This document shows positions 51,281 to 60,189 of a stretch of 64,000 nucleotides of DNA, in pieces. A model generated the notes under the pieces. The model saw nothing but the letters and a program-made list of their open reading frames with translations. It was not told the DNA's origin and did not search any database. Every line of letters starts with the position of its first letter. Position 1 is the first letter of the stretch. This DNA comes from Gammaproteobacteria bacterium (GTDB taxonomy: Bacteria; Pseudomonadota; Gammaproteobacteria; Steroidobacterales; GCA-2729495): positions 2,840,992-2,904,991 of the forward strand of contig CP054183.1 of the NCBI GenBank assembly GCA_015709695.1. The letters run 5' to 3'. A program made the translations under genes and the position numbers.

Positions 51281-52477
51281 TCAGGCTCCGCCGGACTTCT
51301 TCAGCTCCGCCGCCACGCGCTGGTACGCATCACGGAAGCTCAGGCCTTCCTCCAGCACCAGGCGATTGGCGCGGCCGGCCGCGTAGATCCCGGCGTCCAG
51401 GTGGATGTTCTCCGGACGGAAGGCCACGCCATCCAGCAGCGGCTTCATCACGGCACAACTCTCGGCGGTGACGTCGATGGCACGAAACAGCGGGCCCTTC
51501 ATGCGCTGCAGATCGCGCTGGTAGCCCGAAGGCAGCTTCGCCGGCAGCGCCAGCACCTCCAGCAGCGAGCCCTGCAGGGTGGCCGTGGCGCCCCGCACCA
51601 GCTCCAGCACGTCGGGATTGCGCTTCTGCGGCATGATCGACGAGCCGGTGGTCATGCCGGAAGGCAGTGTCACGAAGGCGAACTCCTGCGTGTAGAAGAG
51701 CAGCAGGTCGGCGGCGAGGCGGCCGAGGTCCTGCATCAGCAGGCAGAGCTCGAACACCAGCATGGCCTCGCCCTTGCCGCGCGAGATCTGCACCGCCGTC
51801 ACCGGTTCCTGCACGCTGTCGAACCCGAGGTGCTTGCGCGTTGCCTCCCGGTCTATGGGCAGTCCAGGCACGCCGTAGCCTGCCGCACTGCCGAGCGGGC
51901 TCTTCGCCAGGCGCCGGCGGGTGCCGGCGATGCCCGCCGCGTCGTCGCGGATCTCGGCGGCGAAACCCTCGGCCCAGAGGGGTACGGAACTCGGCATCGC
52001 CTGCTGCATGTGGGTGTAGCCGGGCAGCGCGGTTTCCGCCTCGCGCTGGCCCAGGGCCGCCAGCGCCCCGGCCACTTCCAGTGCGCCGCGCTCGAGGCCG
52101 GCGGCGGCGTCGAGCAGGTAGAGCCGCAGGGCGGTCAGCAGCTGGTCGTTGCGCGAACGGCCGAGGTGCACGCGCTTGCCGGCCTCGCCGATCTTCGCGG
52201 TGAGGCGGCGTTCCAGGGCCGTGTGCACATCCTCGTCATCGAGGCCGATGTGCCAGTCACCGGCGGCATGCTCTGCCGCCAGCGCCTGGAGGCCGGCGCA
52301 GATGGCGTCGTAGTCGGCGTCCTGCAGCAGCTTCTGCCGGTGCAGCATGGTGGCGTGGGCGATGGAACCGCGCACGTCGTACGGCACCAGCCGCTCGTCC
52401 AGGCTGTGGTCCTCGCCTGCCGTGTAGCGGAGCACTCGGGCGTCCAGCGCCTCGCCCTTGTCCCAAAGCCTGCTCAT
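51281..52477 (-). CDS. argH: ArgH, argininosuccinate lyase
   Basis: A 398-residue member of the fumarase/aspartase superfamily that splits argininosuccinate into arginine and fumarate. Signatures are the SRNDQ loop, GYTHMQQAMPSSVPLW and GSSIMPQKRNPDVLELVRG (catalytic Ser loop). It is about 60 residues shorter than E. coli ArgH; the loss is at the C-terminus, as in the shorter Xanthomonas-type enzymes. It is the last biosynthetic gene of the arg operon. Confidence 0.95.
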   Translation of the reverse strand: MSRLWDKGEALDARVLRYTAGEDHSLDERLVPYDVRGSIAHATMLHRQKLLQDADYDAICAGLQALAAEHAAGDWHIGLDDEDVHTALERRLTAKIGEAGKRVHLGRSRNDQLLTALRLYLLDAAAGLERGALEVAGALAALGQREAETALPGYTHMQQAMPSSVPLWAEGFAAEIRDDAAGIAGTRRRLAKSPLGSAAGYGVPGLPIDREATRKHLGFDSVQEPVTAVQISRGKGEAMLVFELCLLMQDLGRLAADLLLFYTQEFAFVTLPSGMTTGSSIMPQKRNPDVLELVRGATATLQGSLLEVLALPAKLPSGYQRDLQRMKGPLFRAIDVTAESCAVMKPLLDGVAFRPENIHLDAGIYAAGRANRLVLEEGLSFRDAYQRVAAELKKSGGA

Positions 52478-52511
52478 GGTGCACTCCTGTGCGCGCGACC
52501 CGGCGGTGCCG

Positions 52512-53441
52512 CTACGCGTTCTTTTCTTCCTTGGACAGCGTGTTGATGTTCTCCACCACCAGCGTGCCGGTCCCCTCGTTGGTGAAGACCTCCAGCAGCA
52601 GGCTGTCCGGCACCTTGTAGGAGATCACGTGTACGCGCGAGACGCCGCCGCGGATCGCGGCGGCGATGGCCCGCGCCTTGGGCAGCATGCCGTCGGCCAG
52701 CGAGCCGGCCTTTTCCAGGCGCTCGAGGCCGGCCAGGTCCAGGTAGGAGACCAGCGAGGAGGGGTTGGCCCGGTCTTCGAGGATGCCCGGTGCTCCGGTG
52801 GCCAGCACCAGCTTGGCGGCACCGAGGGAGGAGGCCAGGGCCGCCGCCACGGTATCCGCATTGATGTTGAGCAGCGTGCCGTCGTCATCCGCGGAAAGCG
52901 GACTGACCACCGGCAGCAGGCCGTTCTCGAGCTGGGTGCGCAGTACGGTCGGGTCGACGCTTTCGATGTCACCCACGAAGCCGTAATCCACCGGCGCAGC
53001 CTGCCCGGCCACCCGGGCGGGGGGACGCTTGTGCGCGCGGATCAGGCCGGCATCCACGCCGCTGACGCCGATGGCCGGCAGGTCGAGCTGCCGGCAGGCG
53101 GCGACGATCTGCGTGTTGATCTGGCCATTGAGCACCATGGTGGCCACCCCGAGCGTGCGCTCGTCGGTGACGCGGCGGCCCTCGACCATGCGGGTCTCGA
53201 TGCCCAGCGATTCGGCGAGCTGGGTGTTCTGCGGCCCGCCACCATGCACCAGCACGGTGCGGATGCCGACCTGGTGGAGGATGGCCAGCTGCTCGATGAG
53301 CGCGCGGGTGCTCTTCGCATCGGCGAACACCTCGCCGCCTGCCTTGATGACGAAGGTCTTGCGCCGGTAAAGGCGCACGTACGGCGCGGCGTGGCGCAGC
53401 GCTGCTACGACGATATCGCGGTTCTGCGGATTCTGCGGCAT
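52512..53441 (-). CDS. argB: ArgB, acetylglutamate kinase
   Basis: A 309-residue amino-acid kinase with TFVIKAGGEVF and VLVHGGGPQNTQLAESLG at the N-terminal substrate site and a C-terminal ATP-binding half (INADTVAAALASSLGAAKLVLATGAPG). It phosphorylates N-acyl-glutamate. It resembles the kinase half of the Xanthomonas ArgB-ArgA fusion but lacks the synthase domain, so no acetylglutamate synthase is encoded here. It begins 2 bases after the argF' stop. Confidence 0.93.
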   Translation of the reverse strand: MPQNPQNRDIVVAALRHAAPYVRLYRRKTFVIKAGGEVFADAKSTRALIEQLAILHQVGIRTVLVHGGGPQNTQLAESLGIETRMVEGRRVTDERTLGVATMVLNGQINTQIVAACRQLDLPAIGVSGVDAGLIRAHKRPPARVAGQAAPVDYGFVGDIESVDPTVLRTQLENGLLPVVSPLSADDDGTLLNINADTVAAALASSLGAAKLVLATGAPGILEDRANPSSLVSYLDLAGLERLEKAGSLADGMLPKARAIAAAIRGGVSRVHVISYKVPDSLLLEVFTNEGTGTLVVENINTLSKEEKNA

Positions 53442-53443
53442 GG

Positions 53444-54457
53444 TCAGGCTCCCGGTCCCATCATCTGGTACAGCACGGCCATCTGGCCCCACATGCGGTT
53501 CTGCGCCTCGTGGATCACCACGCTGCGCGGGCCGTCGAGGACCCGGTCGGTCACCGCCACGCCGCGGCGTACCGGCAGGCAGTGCATGAAGCGGCAATCC
53601 GGCCTTGCGGTGGCGAACCAGGGGTCGTCGACACGCCAGTCCTGCAGTTCCTCGCGCAGCCTGGCGTCGGCCACCCGGTCGCCGTAGTGGCGGGTCGAGG
53701 ACCACTCCTTGGCATAGATGACATGCGCGCCTTCCAGGGCTTCCTTGCGGTCGCCGGTCTCGCGCACCGAACCACCCGACAGGGCGGCGGCCTTGCGGGC
53801 CTTGTCCATGACGGCCGGTGGCAGCTCGAAACCTTCGGGCCGGACCACGGTGACGTCCATGCCACGCATGGCAGCCATGTGCAGCGTCGCCGATGGCACG
53901 GCCAGGGGCAGTGCCTTGGGATGCCAGGCCCAGGAGAGGACGAACTTGCCGCCCTTGCGCGGCACCTCCAGCTCGTCGAGCGTCTTCCAGTCCGCCAGGC
54001 TCTGGCAGGGATGCTGGATGGCGGACTCCATGTTGATCAGCGGCTTGCTGACCAGCGCCCGCATGGCGGCGTACTCCTTGTCCGCGAGGTCATCCTCGAG
54101 CCGGGTCCTGCCGGCAAAGGCACGGATGCCCACGGCATCGCTGTAGGAGGAAATGACCGGGATCGCTTCGCGCATGTGCTCGGCCGCCGCGCCATCCATG
54201 ACGATCCCCGAGCGGGTCTCCAGGCCATGGATCGACATCTCCGGCGAGATGACGAAGGCGCCGCCCCCGAGGCGGACCATCGCCGCCTGGAAGGACGACA
54301 GCGTGCGCAGCGACGGCGACAGGAACAGCAGCCCCAGCACCTTGCCGGCCAGCGCCCGGGGTTCCGGATGCTGCTGCAGGCGTGTCGCCAGTTTCAGCAG
54401 TGCCTCGACTTCCTGGATCTGGAAGTCGGCGAGATCGTTGAATTCCTTCAATGGCAT
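53444..54457 (-). CDS. argF': ArgF', N-acyl-ornithine transcarbamylase
   Basis: A 337-residue transcarbamylase. The carbamoyl-phosphate site is present (SPSLRTLSSF; HPCQ; HCLPVRR). The MDG motif (MDGAAAEH, 87-94) and the WHPKALPLAVPSATLH and VRPEGFELPP segments place it with the N-acetyl/N-succinylornithine enzymes, not with ordinary ornithine transcarbamylase. After MDG the key position reads Ala92, where acetyl-type enzymes carry Glu and Bacteroides succinyl-type enzymes carry Pro. Sequence beyond that also looks closer to the succinyl type. Substrate: N-succinylornithine or N-acetylornithine. Confidence 0.88.
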   Translation of the reverse strand: MPLKEFNDLADFQIQEVEALLKLATRLQQHPEPRALAGKVLGLLFLSPSLRTLSSFQAAMVRLGGGAFVISPEMSIHGLETRSGIVMDGAAAEHMREAIPVISSYSDAVGIRAFAGRTRLEDDLADKEYAAMRALVSKPLINMESAIQHPCQSLADWKTLDELEVPRKGGKFVLSWAWHPKALPLAVPSATLHMAAMRGMDVTVVRPEGFELPPAVMDKARKAAALSGGSVRETGDRKEALEGAHVIYAKEWSSTRHYGDRVADARLREELQDWRVDDPWFATARPDCRFMHCLPVRRGVAVTDRVLDGPRSVVIHEAQNRMWGQMAVLYQMMGPGA

Positions 54458-54483
54458 CTTCGGCCCCTTGGTGGTTGATGCAG

Positions 54484-55626
54484 TCAGCCCGGGCCGATAT
54501 CGGCCAGGGCGTTGAGAAGAGCGTGCACGTGCGTGCGCTCGAGCGTCAGCGGTGGCAGCAGTCGCATCACCAGCGGATCGGCACTGGTGCCAACCAGGAT
54601 GTCGCGCCGGAGCAGTTCCTCCAGCAGCTGCTTCGCGGGCCGCCGGCAGCGCAGTCCCAGCAGGAAGCCCTTGCCCTGCACGGCCTCCACGGGGCCGAGC
54701 GGCATGGCGTCGATGATCTCGCGCGACAGCGCCTGCACATTGTCGATGAGCCGGTCGCGCCGGATGACCTCGATCACCGTCGACATCAGGGCACTGGCCA
54801 GCGGGCCACCGCCGAAGGTGGTGCCGAGGTCACCGTGCCGCAGATTGGCTGCCACGGCGCGCGTCATCATGAGCGCGCTGCAGGGGAAGCCAGCGCCCAG
54901 GGCCTTGGCGACCGTGAGCATGTCGGGCTGGACGCCGGCGAGTTCGATGGCGAAGGGCGCACCGCAGCGACCCATGCCGGTCTGGATCTCGTCGGCGATG
55001 AGCAGCGCACCGTGGCGCCGGCAGGCGTCGGCGATGCTGCGCAGGAAGCCGGCGTCCAGGTCGAAGGCGCCGGCCTGGCCCTGCACCGGCTCGACGATCA
55101 CCGCGGCGACGCTGTCGTCCACCATCGCCGCCACCGCCGCGGCGTCGTTGCGGGGGATGAAGCCGACGTCGAACGGCGTGCGCGGGAAGCCGTACCACTT
55201 GCCCACCGCCGACCAGGTGACGGCAGCCGCGGCCGCGGTGCGTCCGTGGAAGCCGTGCTCGATGGCGAGGATGCGGCCGCGCCCGGTGACGCGGCAGGCC
55301 AGGCGCAGGGCATTCTCGTTGGCTTCCGCACCGCTGTTGACGAAGAACACCAGCTCGAGCCCGGCTGGTGCGAAGTCCACCAGCCGGCGTGCGGCTTCCT
55401 CCCGTACCTCCAGCGCCACGGCATTGCTCTGGAAGAACAGCCGGCGCGCCTGGGTCTCGATGGTGCGCACGATATCGGGATGGCCGTAGCCGAGGCCGGC
55501 CACGGCATGGCCACCGTAGAAGTCGATGATGCGACGTTCGCCCGCCATGAGGTACACGCCCTGCGCCGACTCGGGCCGGAAGGGCAGGTACGGGTAGACG
55601 TCGAGCAGGTGGCTGGTGGTGCTCAT
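54484..55626 (-). CDS. argD: ArgD, acyl-ornithine aminotransferase
   Basis: A 380-residue class III PLP aminotransferase. Lys241 (LTVAKALGAGFP) binds PLP; NSGAEANENALRLAC, EHGFHGRT and VIVEPVQGQAG are typical. It converts N-acyl-glutamate semialdehyde to N-acyl-ornithine. The start at 55626 overlaps the argC stop (ATGA). Confidence 0.94.
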   Translation of the reverse strand: MSTTSHLLDVYPYLPFRPESAQGVYLMAGERRIIDFYGGHAVAGLGYGHPDIVRTIETQARRLFFQSNAVALEVREEAARRLVDFAPAGLELVFFVNSGAEANENALRLACRVTGRGRILAIEHGFHGRTAAAAAVTWSAVGKWYGFPRTPFDVGFIPRNDAAAVAAMVDDSVAAVIVEPVQGQAGAFDLDAGFLRSIADACRRHGALLIADEIQTGMGRCGAPFAIELAGVQPDMLTVAKALGAGFPCSALMMTRAVAANLRHGDLGTTFGGGPLASALMSTVIEVIRRDRLIDNVQALSREIIDAMPLGPVEAVQGKGFLLGLRCRRPAKQLLEELLRRDILVGTSADPLVMRLLPPLTLERTHVHALLNALADIGPG

Positions 55627-56693
55627 GCCCAGGCCATCCCCGGCGCGACGAGGCCGGCGGTCTCGGCGAAGCCGAGCTGGCGATTGGCCCACTGGATGGC
55701 ACCACCGGCAGCACCCTTGACGAGGTTGTCCTCGACCACCATGACGGCGACGCTGCCGGCATCCACGGTCACGCCGATCTGGCAGTGGTTGCTGCCGACG
55801 ATGTCCTTGAGCCGCGGCATGCCATCGACCACGGTGACGAATGGCGCCCCCGCGTAGAAATCCCGCAGCTGTGTGCGCAACGCATCGGCGCCGGGGCTGC
55901 CCTTGAGCCGGGCCTGTACCGTCATGTGGATGCCACGGGCGAATGGCCCGGACTGCGGCACGAAATGCAGCCGTGGCTGCCGGCCGGTGACCTGCTCGCA
56001 GAGGCCCATGACCTCCGGTGCGTGCCGGTGGACCAGCGGCTGGTAGGCGAACAGGTTCGCATGCCTTTCGGGGTGGTGGGTGGTGGCGATCGGCGTGCGC
56101 CCGGCACCGGTGCTGCCGGTGATGCCGACGGCGAACAGGTCGTTCTCGGCGATGTCGAGCTTCAGCAGCGGCACGGCGGCCATCAGCAGCGCGGTGGCGA
56201 AGCAGCCGGGATGGCCGATGTGCGGCCGGTCGGTGGCGGCCAGGTGCTCGGGCAGCGCGCAGGCGAATTCGCCCAGCAGCTGCGGGGCGCCGTGCGGGTG
56301 CCGGTAGACCGCCTCGTAGGCCGCGGCGGTGGCAAAGCGGAAATCTGCCGAGCAGTCGACCACCGTCAGCTGCGTGCCCCGCTCGCGGGCACGTTCGATG
56401 AACCCGGCCAGCAGCCCGGCGCTCACGCCGTGGGGCGCTCCGGAGAGGAGCAGCAGCCGCCCGGTCCCCAGGCGGTCCAGCAGCTCTTCGCGGCTGCTGA
56501 ACAGCAGGCCGCCGACGGCCGCGCGCAGGTGCGGGAACGCGGCCACCACCGCGCTGCCTGCCTGGCTGTCCGACATGATGCCGGCCAGCTCGAGCCGCGG
56601 ATGGCCGAGCACCAGGCGCAGCAGTTCGCCGGCGACGTAGCCGCTGCCACCGAGGATCAGCGTGGGTACTGCATCGGCTTGCGACTTGCTCAT
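55623..56693 (-). CDS. argC: ArgC, N-acyl-glutamyl-phosphate reductase
   Basis: A 356-residue NADPH-dependent reductase. The Rossmann start is LILGGSGYVAGELLRLV; the catalytic Cys164 is in HPGCFATALLM, a variant of the usual NPGCYPT. GITGSTGAGRTP and HFVPQSGPFARGIHMTV follow. It reduces N-acyl-glutamyl phosphate to the semialdehyde. The start and stop are coupled to its two neighbours by 4-bp overlaps. Confidence 0.94.
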   Translation of the reverse strand: MSKSQADAVPTLILGGSGYVAGELLRLVLGHPRLELAGIMSDSQAGSAVVAAFPHLRAAVGGLLFSSREELLDRLGTGRLLLLSGAPHGVSAGLLAGFIERARERGTQLTVVDCSADFRFATAAAYEAVYRHPHGAPQLLGEFACALPEHLAATDRPHIGHPGCFATALLMAAVPLLKLDIAENDLFAVGITGSTGAGRTPIATTHHPERHANLFAYQPLVHRHAPEVMGLCEQVTGRQPRLHFVPQSGPFARGIHMTVQARLKGSPGADALRTQLRDFYAGAPFVTVVDGMPRLKDIVGSNHCQIGVTVDAGSVAVMVVEDNLVKGAAGGAIQWANRQLGFAETAGLVAPGMAWA

Positions 56694-57748
56694 GCGGGCA
56701 CCTCGAAGCCGAGGCTGCGGGCGACGACGTTGCCGAGTTCGGCGGCATCGGTCACGGCGTTGACGGCGGGCACCCCGCTGCGCTCGGCGATGATGTCGCG
56801 GCCCACCTGGTTGTCGGTGGCCGGACCGGTGACGACCTTGGGGTCGATGCCGAACTCCCGCCGCAACAGTTCCACGCCACCCCAGGCGGCCACCGGATCG
56901 TTGGCAGAGAGCACCACGCAGGTCAGTGCGGCACGGATGTCGGGCTGGCGCAGGATGGCTTCCACGCCGTAGGCGCCGAGGATGCCGTCGCCCAGCTCGA
57001 AGACAATGACGTCCGGCCGCCCGGCGGCGAGCCGCGTGAGCATGGTGCGCGTGACCGCAGGGCCGTTCCTGGCCGTGGTGCAGACCACGCCGAAGTCCGA
57101 GAAGATCATGGTCTTCCTCGCCCCTGCATCCTCCATGGCGAGGATGTCGCGGCGCAGGGCCACGCCGGTGGACTTGAAGGCATCGACCGTATGGCCGAGG
57201 TGGCGCAGGCGGCTGACGATGGCACAGGCAGCCGCTGTCTTGCCGGCATTCATGCAGGTGCCGGCCAGTGCCACCACGGGTACACCCTGGGTGTCCAGCG
57301 GGGCATCGTAGTCGAGCGGCTCGGCACCGGCGCGCGCCGGCACGCCGATGCGCTCGCCCAGGTAGGGGAAATCGAGCACTGCGCCGAGGATGCGCGCGTC
57401 GAAGGGCGGGCCGAAGCTCGCATTGATGGCATCGCAGACGCCGATGACCCCACCCATGTTGAGCACGTTGAGCACATCGCCCACGGCCACCTTCTCCGGC
57501 AGGTGGCCGGAGTAGCCGAACAGCGCCTTGCGATGGCCCAGCGCGCCGACGATGACGTCGCCGCGCTTGACCTGCGCCTGCCGGCCGCTGGTCAGCTCCA
57601 GGGTGTTGTAGGTGCCCTTGTTGTTGAGGATCTCGGCGGCGACCAGCACCCCCTCCTCGCAGGGGATGTCCGTGCCGAGGCGCAGCTCGCGCGACAGGTG
57701 CGCGTGCTGGGCCACCGAACCGATCTTGTCGGCGACGACGGTCTTCAC
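56690..57748 (-). CDS. P-loop protein of unknown function in the arginine operon
   Basis: 352 residues. An N-terminal beta-rich part (1-130, with LNNKGTYNTLELTSGR) is followed by a P-loop domain: GTCMNAGKT (163-171), FKSTG (191-195) and FELGDGILG (250-258). The pattern is like that of BioD/CobQ/MobB or DUF1611-type P-loop NTPases. It is locked into the arg operon by 4-bp overlaps on both sides (argG stop with its GTG start; its stop with the argC ATG). No arginine-pathway enzyme is recognised in it. Roles to test include a missing acyl-transfer step, an ATP-dependent regulator, or a chaperone of ArgG/ArgC. Confidence 0.8.
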   Translation of the reverse strand: MKTVVADKIGSVAQHAHLSRELRLGTDIPCEEGVLVAAEILNNKGTYNTLELTSGRQAQVKRGDVIVGALGHRKALFGYSGHLPEKVAVGDVLNVLNMGGVIGVCDAINASFGPPFDARILGAVLDFPYLGERIGVPARAGAEPLDYDAPLDTQGVPVVALAGTCMNAGKTAAACAIVSRLRHLGHTVDAFKSTGVALRRDILAMEDAGARKTMIFSDFGVVCTTARNGPAVTRTMLTRLAAGRPDVIVFELGDGILGAYGVEAILRQPDIRAALTCVVLSANDPVAAWGGVELLRREFGIDPKVVTGPATDNQVGRDIIAERSGVPAVNAVTDAAELGNVVARSLGFEVPA

Positions 57749-58965
57749 TTGCGGCCACCCGCTGCCCGCGTCTGCAGGATGCCGGGCAACGACAGGATGC
57801 GCGAGTAGCCGAGCGCATCGGCTGGCGTCCATTCGCCGGCCTTCTCGCCATACACCCCCTTGGTGGCAGCCATCAGCGAGTGCGGGGCCACCACGCCCTC
57901 GACGAACAGGTTGCCGGGCCGCAACACCAGGCGAACCTCGCCGCTGACCCGCTGCTGCGATGAGCTGAGCAGCGCCTCGATGTCGCGGCACACGGGGTCG
58001 AGCTGCTTGCCCTCGTGCACGAAGTCGCCGTACTGCGCGGCCACCTGGTCCTTGATGCGCTGCTGCAGGCCGGAGAGCACCAGCTTCTCCAGTTCGCGGT
58101 GCGCCACCAGCAGCACCTCCGCCGCCGGGGCCTCGAAGGCCACGCGACCCTTGGTGCCGAGCACGGTGTCGCCGACATGGATGCCCCGGCCGATGCCGTA
58201 GGGCCCGGCCAGCGCCTCCAGCGCCTCGATCAGCTCCACCGCGCCCATGGCCTTGCCGTCGAGTGCGCTCGGTACGCCCTGGGTGAACTCCACGGTGTGC
58301 CGGGTGGCCGGCAGGTTCTTCTCGAAGGCGTTCGGCGAGAGCACCCAGGCGCTCTCCGGGATGGACTCCTTCGAGTCCAGGGTCTCGCGGCCGCCGATGG
58401 TCACGCCCCAGAGGCCGCGGTTGATGGAATAGGAGGAGCCGCGCGCGGGCACCGGGAAGCCGTGCTTCTCGAGGTACTGCTGCTGCTCGCTGCGGATGAA
58501 GGCCTGGTCGCGCACCGGGGCGAGGACTTCGAGTCCCGGGCTGATGGTGCGCAGCGCCACCTCGAAGCGCACCTGGTCGTTGCCGGCGGCGGTGCACCCG
58601 TGCGCGACGGTGGAGCTGCCGCGGGCCCTGGCGAGCTCGGCGAGCAGCGTCGCCTGGATGCCCCGCTCGGCGCCGACGCAGAGCGGGTAGAGGTGTCCGC
58701 GCCGGACATTGCCGAAGATCAGGTACTTGAGCACCCGGTCGAAGAACACCTGGCGGGCTTCCACCAGCACGTGCTCCTGCGAGCCCAGCGCCCTGGCGCG
58801 GGCCTCGAGGTCGCGGGCCGCCGCCGCGTCGATGCCGCCGGTGTCGATGGTCACCGTGACCACCGGCCGCCCGTAGTGCTCCTTCATCCACGGGACACAG
58901 AACGAGGTGTCCAGCCCGCCGGAGAAGCCGAGGATGATGGGGGATGTATTGGCCTGGGTGGTCAT
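57745..58965 (-). CDS. argG: ArgG, argininosuccinate synthase
   Basis: A 406-residue ATP pyrophosphatase that joins citrulline and aspartate. The PP-loop FSGGLDTS (14-21) and the AHGCTAAGNDQVRFE segment are conserved, and the C-terminal ATP-dependent region is complete. It starts the biosynthetic part of the operon, 39 bases after argR. Confidence 0.96.
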   Translation of the reverse strand: MTTQANTSPIILGFSGGLDTSFCVPWMKEHYGRPVVTVTIDTGGIDAAAARDLEARARALGSQEHVLVEARQVFFDRVLKYLIFGNVRRGHLYPLCVGAERGIQATLLAELARARGSSTVAHGCTAAGNDQVRFEVALRTISPGLEVLAPVRDQAFIRSEQQQYLEKHGFPVPARGSSYSINRGLWGVTIGGRETLDSKESIPESAWVLSPNAFEKNLPATRHTVEFTQGVPSALDGKAMGAVELIEALEALAGPYGIGRGIHVGDTVLGTKGRVAFEAPAAEVLLVAHRELEKLVLSGLQQRIKDQVAAQYGDFVHEGKQLDPVCRDIEALLSSSQQRVSGEVRLVLRPGNLFVEGVVAPHSLMAATKGVYGEKAGEWTPADALGYSRILSLPGILQTRAAGGRK

Positions 58966-59004
58966 GGAAGCAAGTCCTCGATCAATAAGGCAAATCCGGG
59001 GGCC

Positions 59005-59469
59005 TCAAGCCCCCTCGCGGGGGACCAGCGAGCGCAGCCGCACCAGCAGCCGGCGCTGTTCGCCACCCCCGCGGGTGGCGACGAAAATCGTGTCGTCGCC
59101 GGACACCGTGCCGACGATCTCGGTCCAGCCGCTGCGGTCCAGGTACAGCGCCACGCGCTGCGCCGCGCCCTCCACGGTCTTCACCACCGTGAGGTGGCCG
59201 CCGGCGGTGCGCACCTCGCGCAGCAGCTCGGCCACCATGGCCGCATCACGGTCGGCCTCCGGATGCGGCTGCTCGAGCTGCTGGTACCCGGTGTCGAGCT
59301 TGGTGATGCCGAGCTGCTGCAGGTCGCGGCTCACGCTCGATTGCGTCACGCGGATGCCGCGCTCCTTCAGCAGGCGCACCAGTTCCGACTGCCGGGCCAC
59401 CCGCCGGCCACGCAGGATCGCCAGGATTGCCTTCTGCCGCTTCTGCATGGAATCGGTGGCCTGGGGCAT
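59005..59469 (-). CDS. argR: ArgR, arginine repressor
   Basis: A 154-residue repressor. The winged-helix N-terminus has VTQSSVSRDLQQLGI, and the C-terminal hexamerisation and arginine-binding domain ends GTVSGDDTIFVATRG. With arginine it represses the arg genes. It is first in the arg cluster, with ARG-box-like sequences immediately upstream, so it is probably autoregulated. Confidence 0.95.
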   Translation of the reverse strand: MPQATDSMQKRQKAILAILRGRRVARQSELVRLLKERGIRVTQSSVSRDLQQLGITKLDTGYQQLEQPHPEADRDAAMVAELLREVRTAGGHLTVVKTVEGAAQRVALYLDRSGWTEIVGTVSGDDTIFVATRGGGEQRRLLVRLRSLVPREGA

Positions 59470-59476
59470 GGCAACT

Positions 59477-59514
59477 CATGCGCATAACGAAAAATGGATG
59501 CGCATAATATGCAG
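59477..59514 (-). promoter_or_regulatory. Candidate ARG boxes upstream of argR
   Basis: ATGCGCATAA occurs twice, at 59478-59487 and 59498-59507, 20 bases apart. The second is part of GCATAATATGC, an inverted repeat around one base. A pair of weak palindromes about one helical repeat apart, immediately before argR, is the usual ArgR operator layout. Confidence 0.6.
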
Positions 59515-59740
59515 GAAACCGGGAATGTCAATAGGCAGCGTGGAGGGTGCCGCCCGGCGGGGCTGTCAACGCCGCGGCGTCGCCTGCGTTATTGCACGCG
59601 GCGGCGTGCCGGGCAGTGCTTCCTGCGACAGGTCGAGCAGCCGGGAACCGCCGCCGGGAGCGCTGGTCCGAGCCAGTGTCCCCACCCGGCGCCTCGCTGC
59701 GGCGGGGGCAGATCCGTAACCAAGGGAAAGGGGAGTTCGC

Positions 59741-60151
59741 TTGACTACGCCACGGCAACCGTCCATCCGCATCGCTGCCGCCCTGCTCGGCGGCGCCGCC
59801 CTGTCCGGCCTCGCCAGCGCGGCCTTTGCCGGCCCACCGCCGGCCATCAGCGTCCAGATCGCCACGCCGGGTTTCTACACCAGCTTCGCAACGGGGCCGC
59901 AATGGGCGCCCTACCACGTCCATGCGGTCGCGCCCGTGGTGCCGGTGTATTACGCCGCGCCGGTCTACGCGCCGCGGTATGTGGCCTGGGGCCCGCCGCC
60001 GGGTTACTGGCGGTCACGCCAGGTCGACTACCGCCATTCAGGCTGGGACCACGGCTGGCACGGCGATGACGGGCACCACCACGGCGATCGCCCCCGCCAC
60101 CACCGGGACGACGACCGGCGGGGCGGCCGCGGGCACGGCGACCGGCACTGA
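59741..60151 (+). CDS. Secreted His-rich protein
   Basis: 136 residues: a signal peptide to about residue 30, a Pro/Tyr/Val-rich middle (APVVPVYYAAPVYAPRY) and a tail with about 15 His plus many Asp, Arg and Gly (DDGHHHGDRPRHHRDDD). The tail could bind metal ions. The start is TTG with AAGGGGAG upstream. It belongs to a loosely conserved type of small exported proteins with Pro-Tyr cores, of unknown function. Confidence 0.75.
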   Translation: MTTPRQPSIRIAAALLGGAALSGLASAAFAGPPPAISVQIATPGFYTSFATGPQWAPYHVHAVAPVVPVYYAAPVYAPRYVAWGPPPGYWRSRQVDYRHSGWDHGWHGDDGHHHGDRPRHHRDDDRRGGRGHGDRH

Positions 60152-60189
60152 GGGTCACGGGGTCGCCCCGTCCCCGGGCGCTGCATCGC

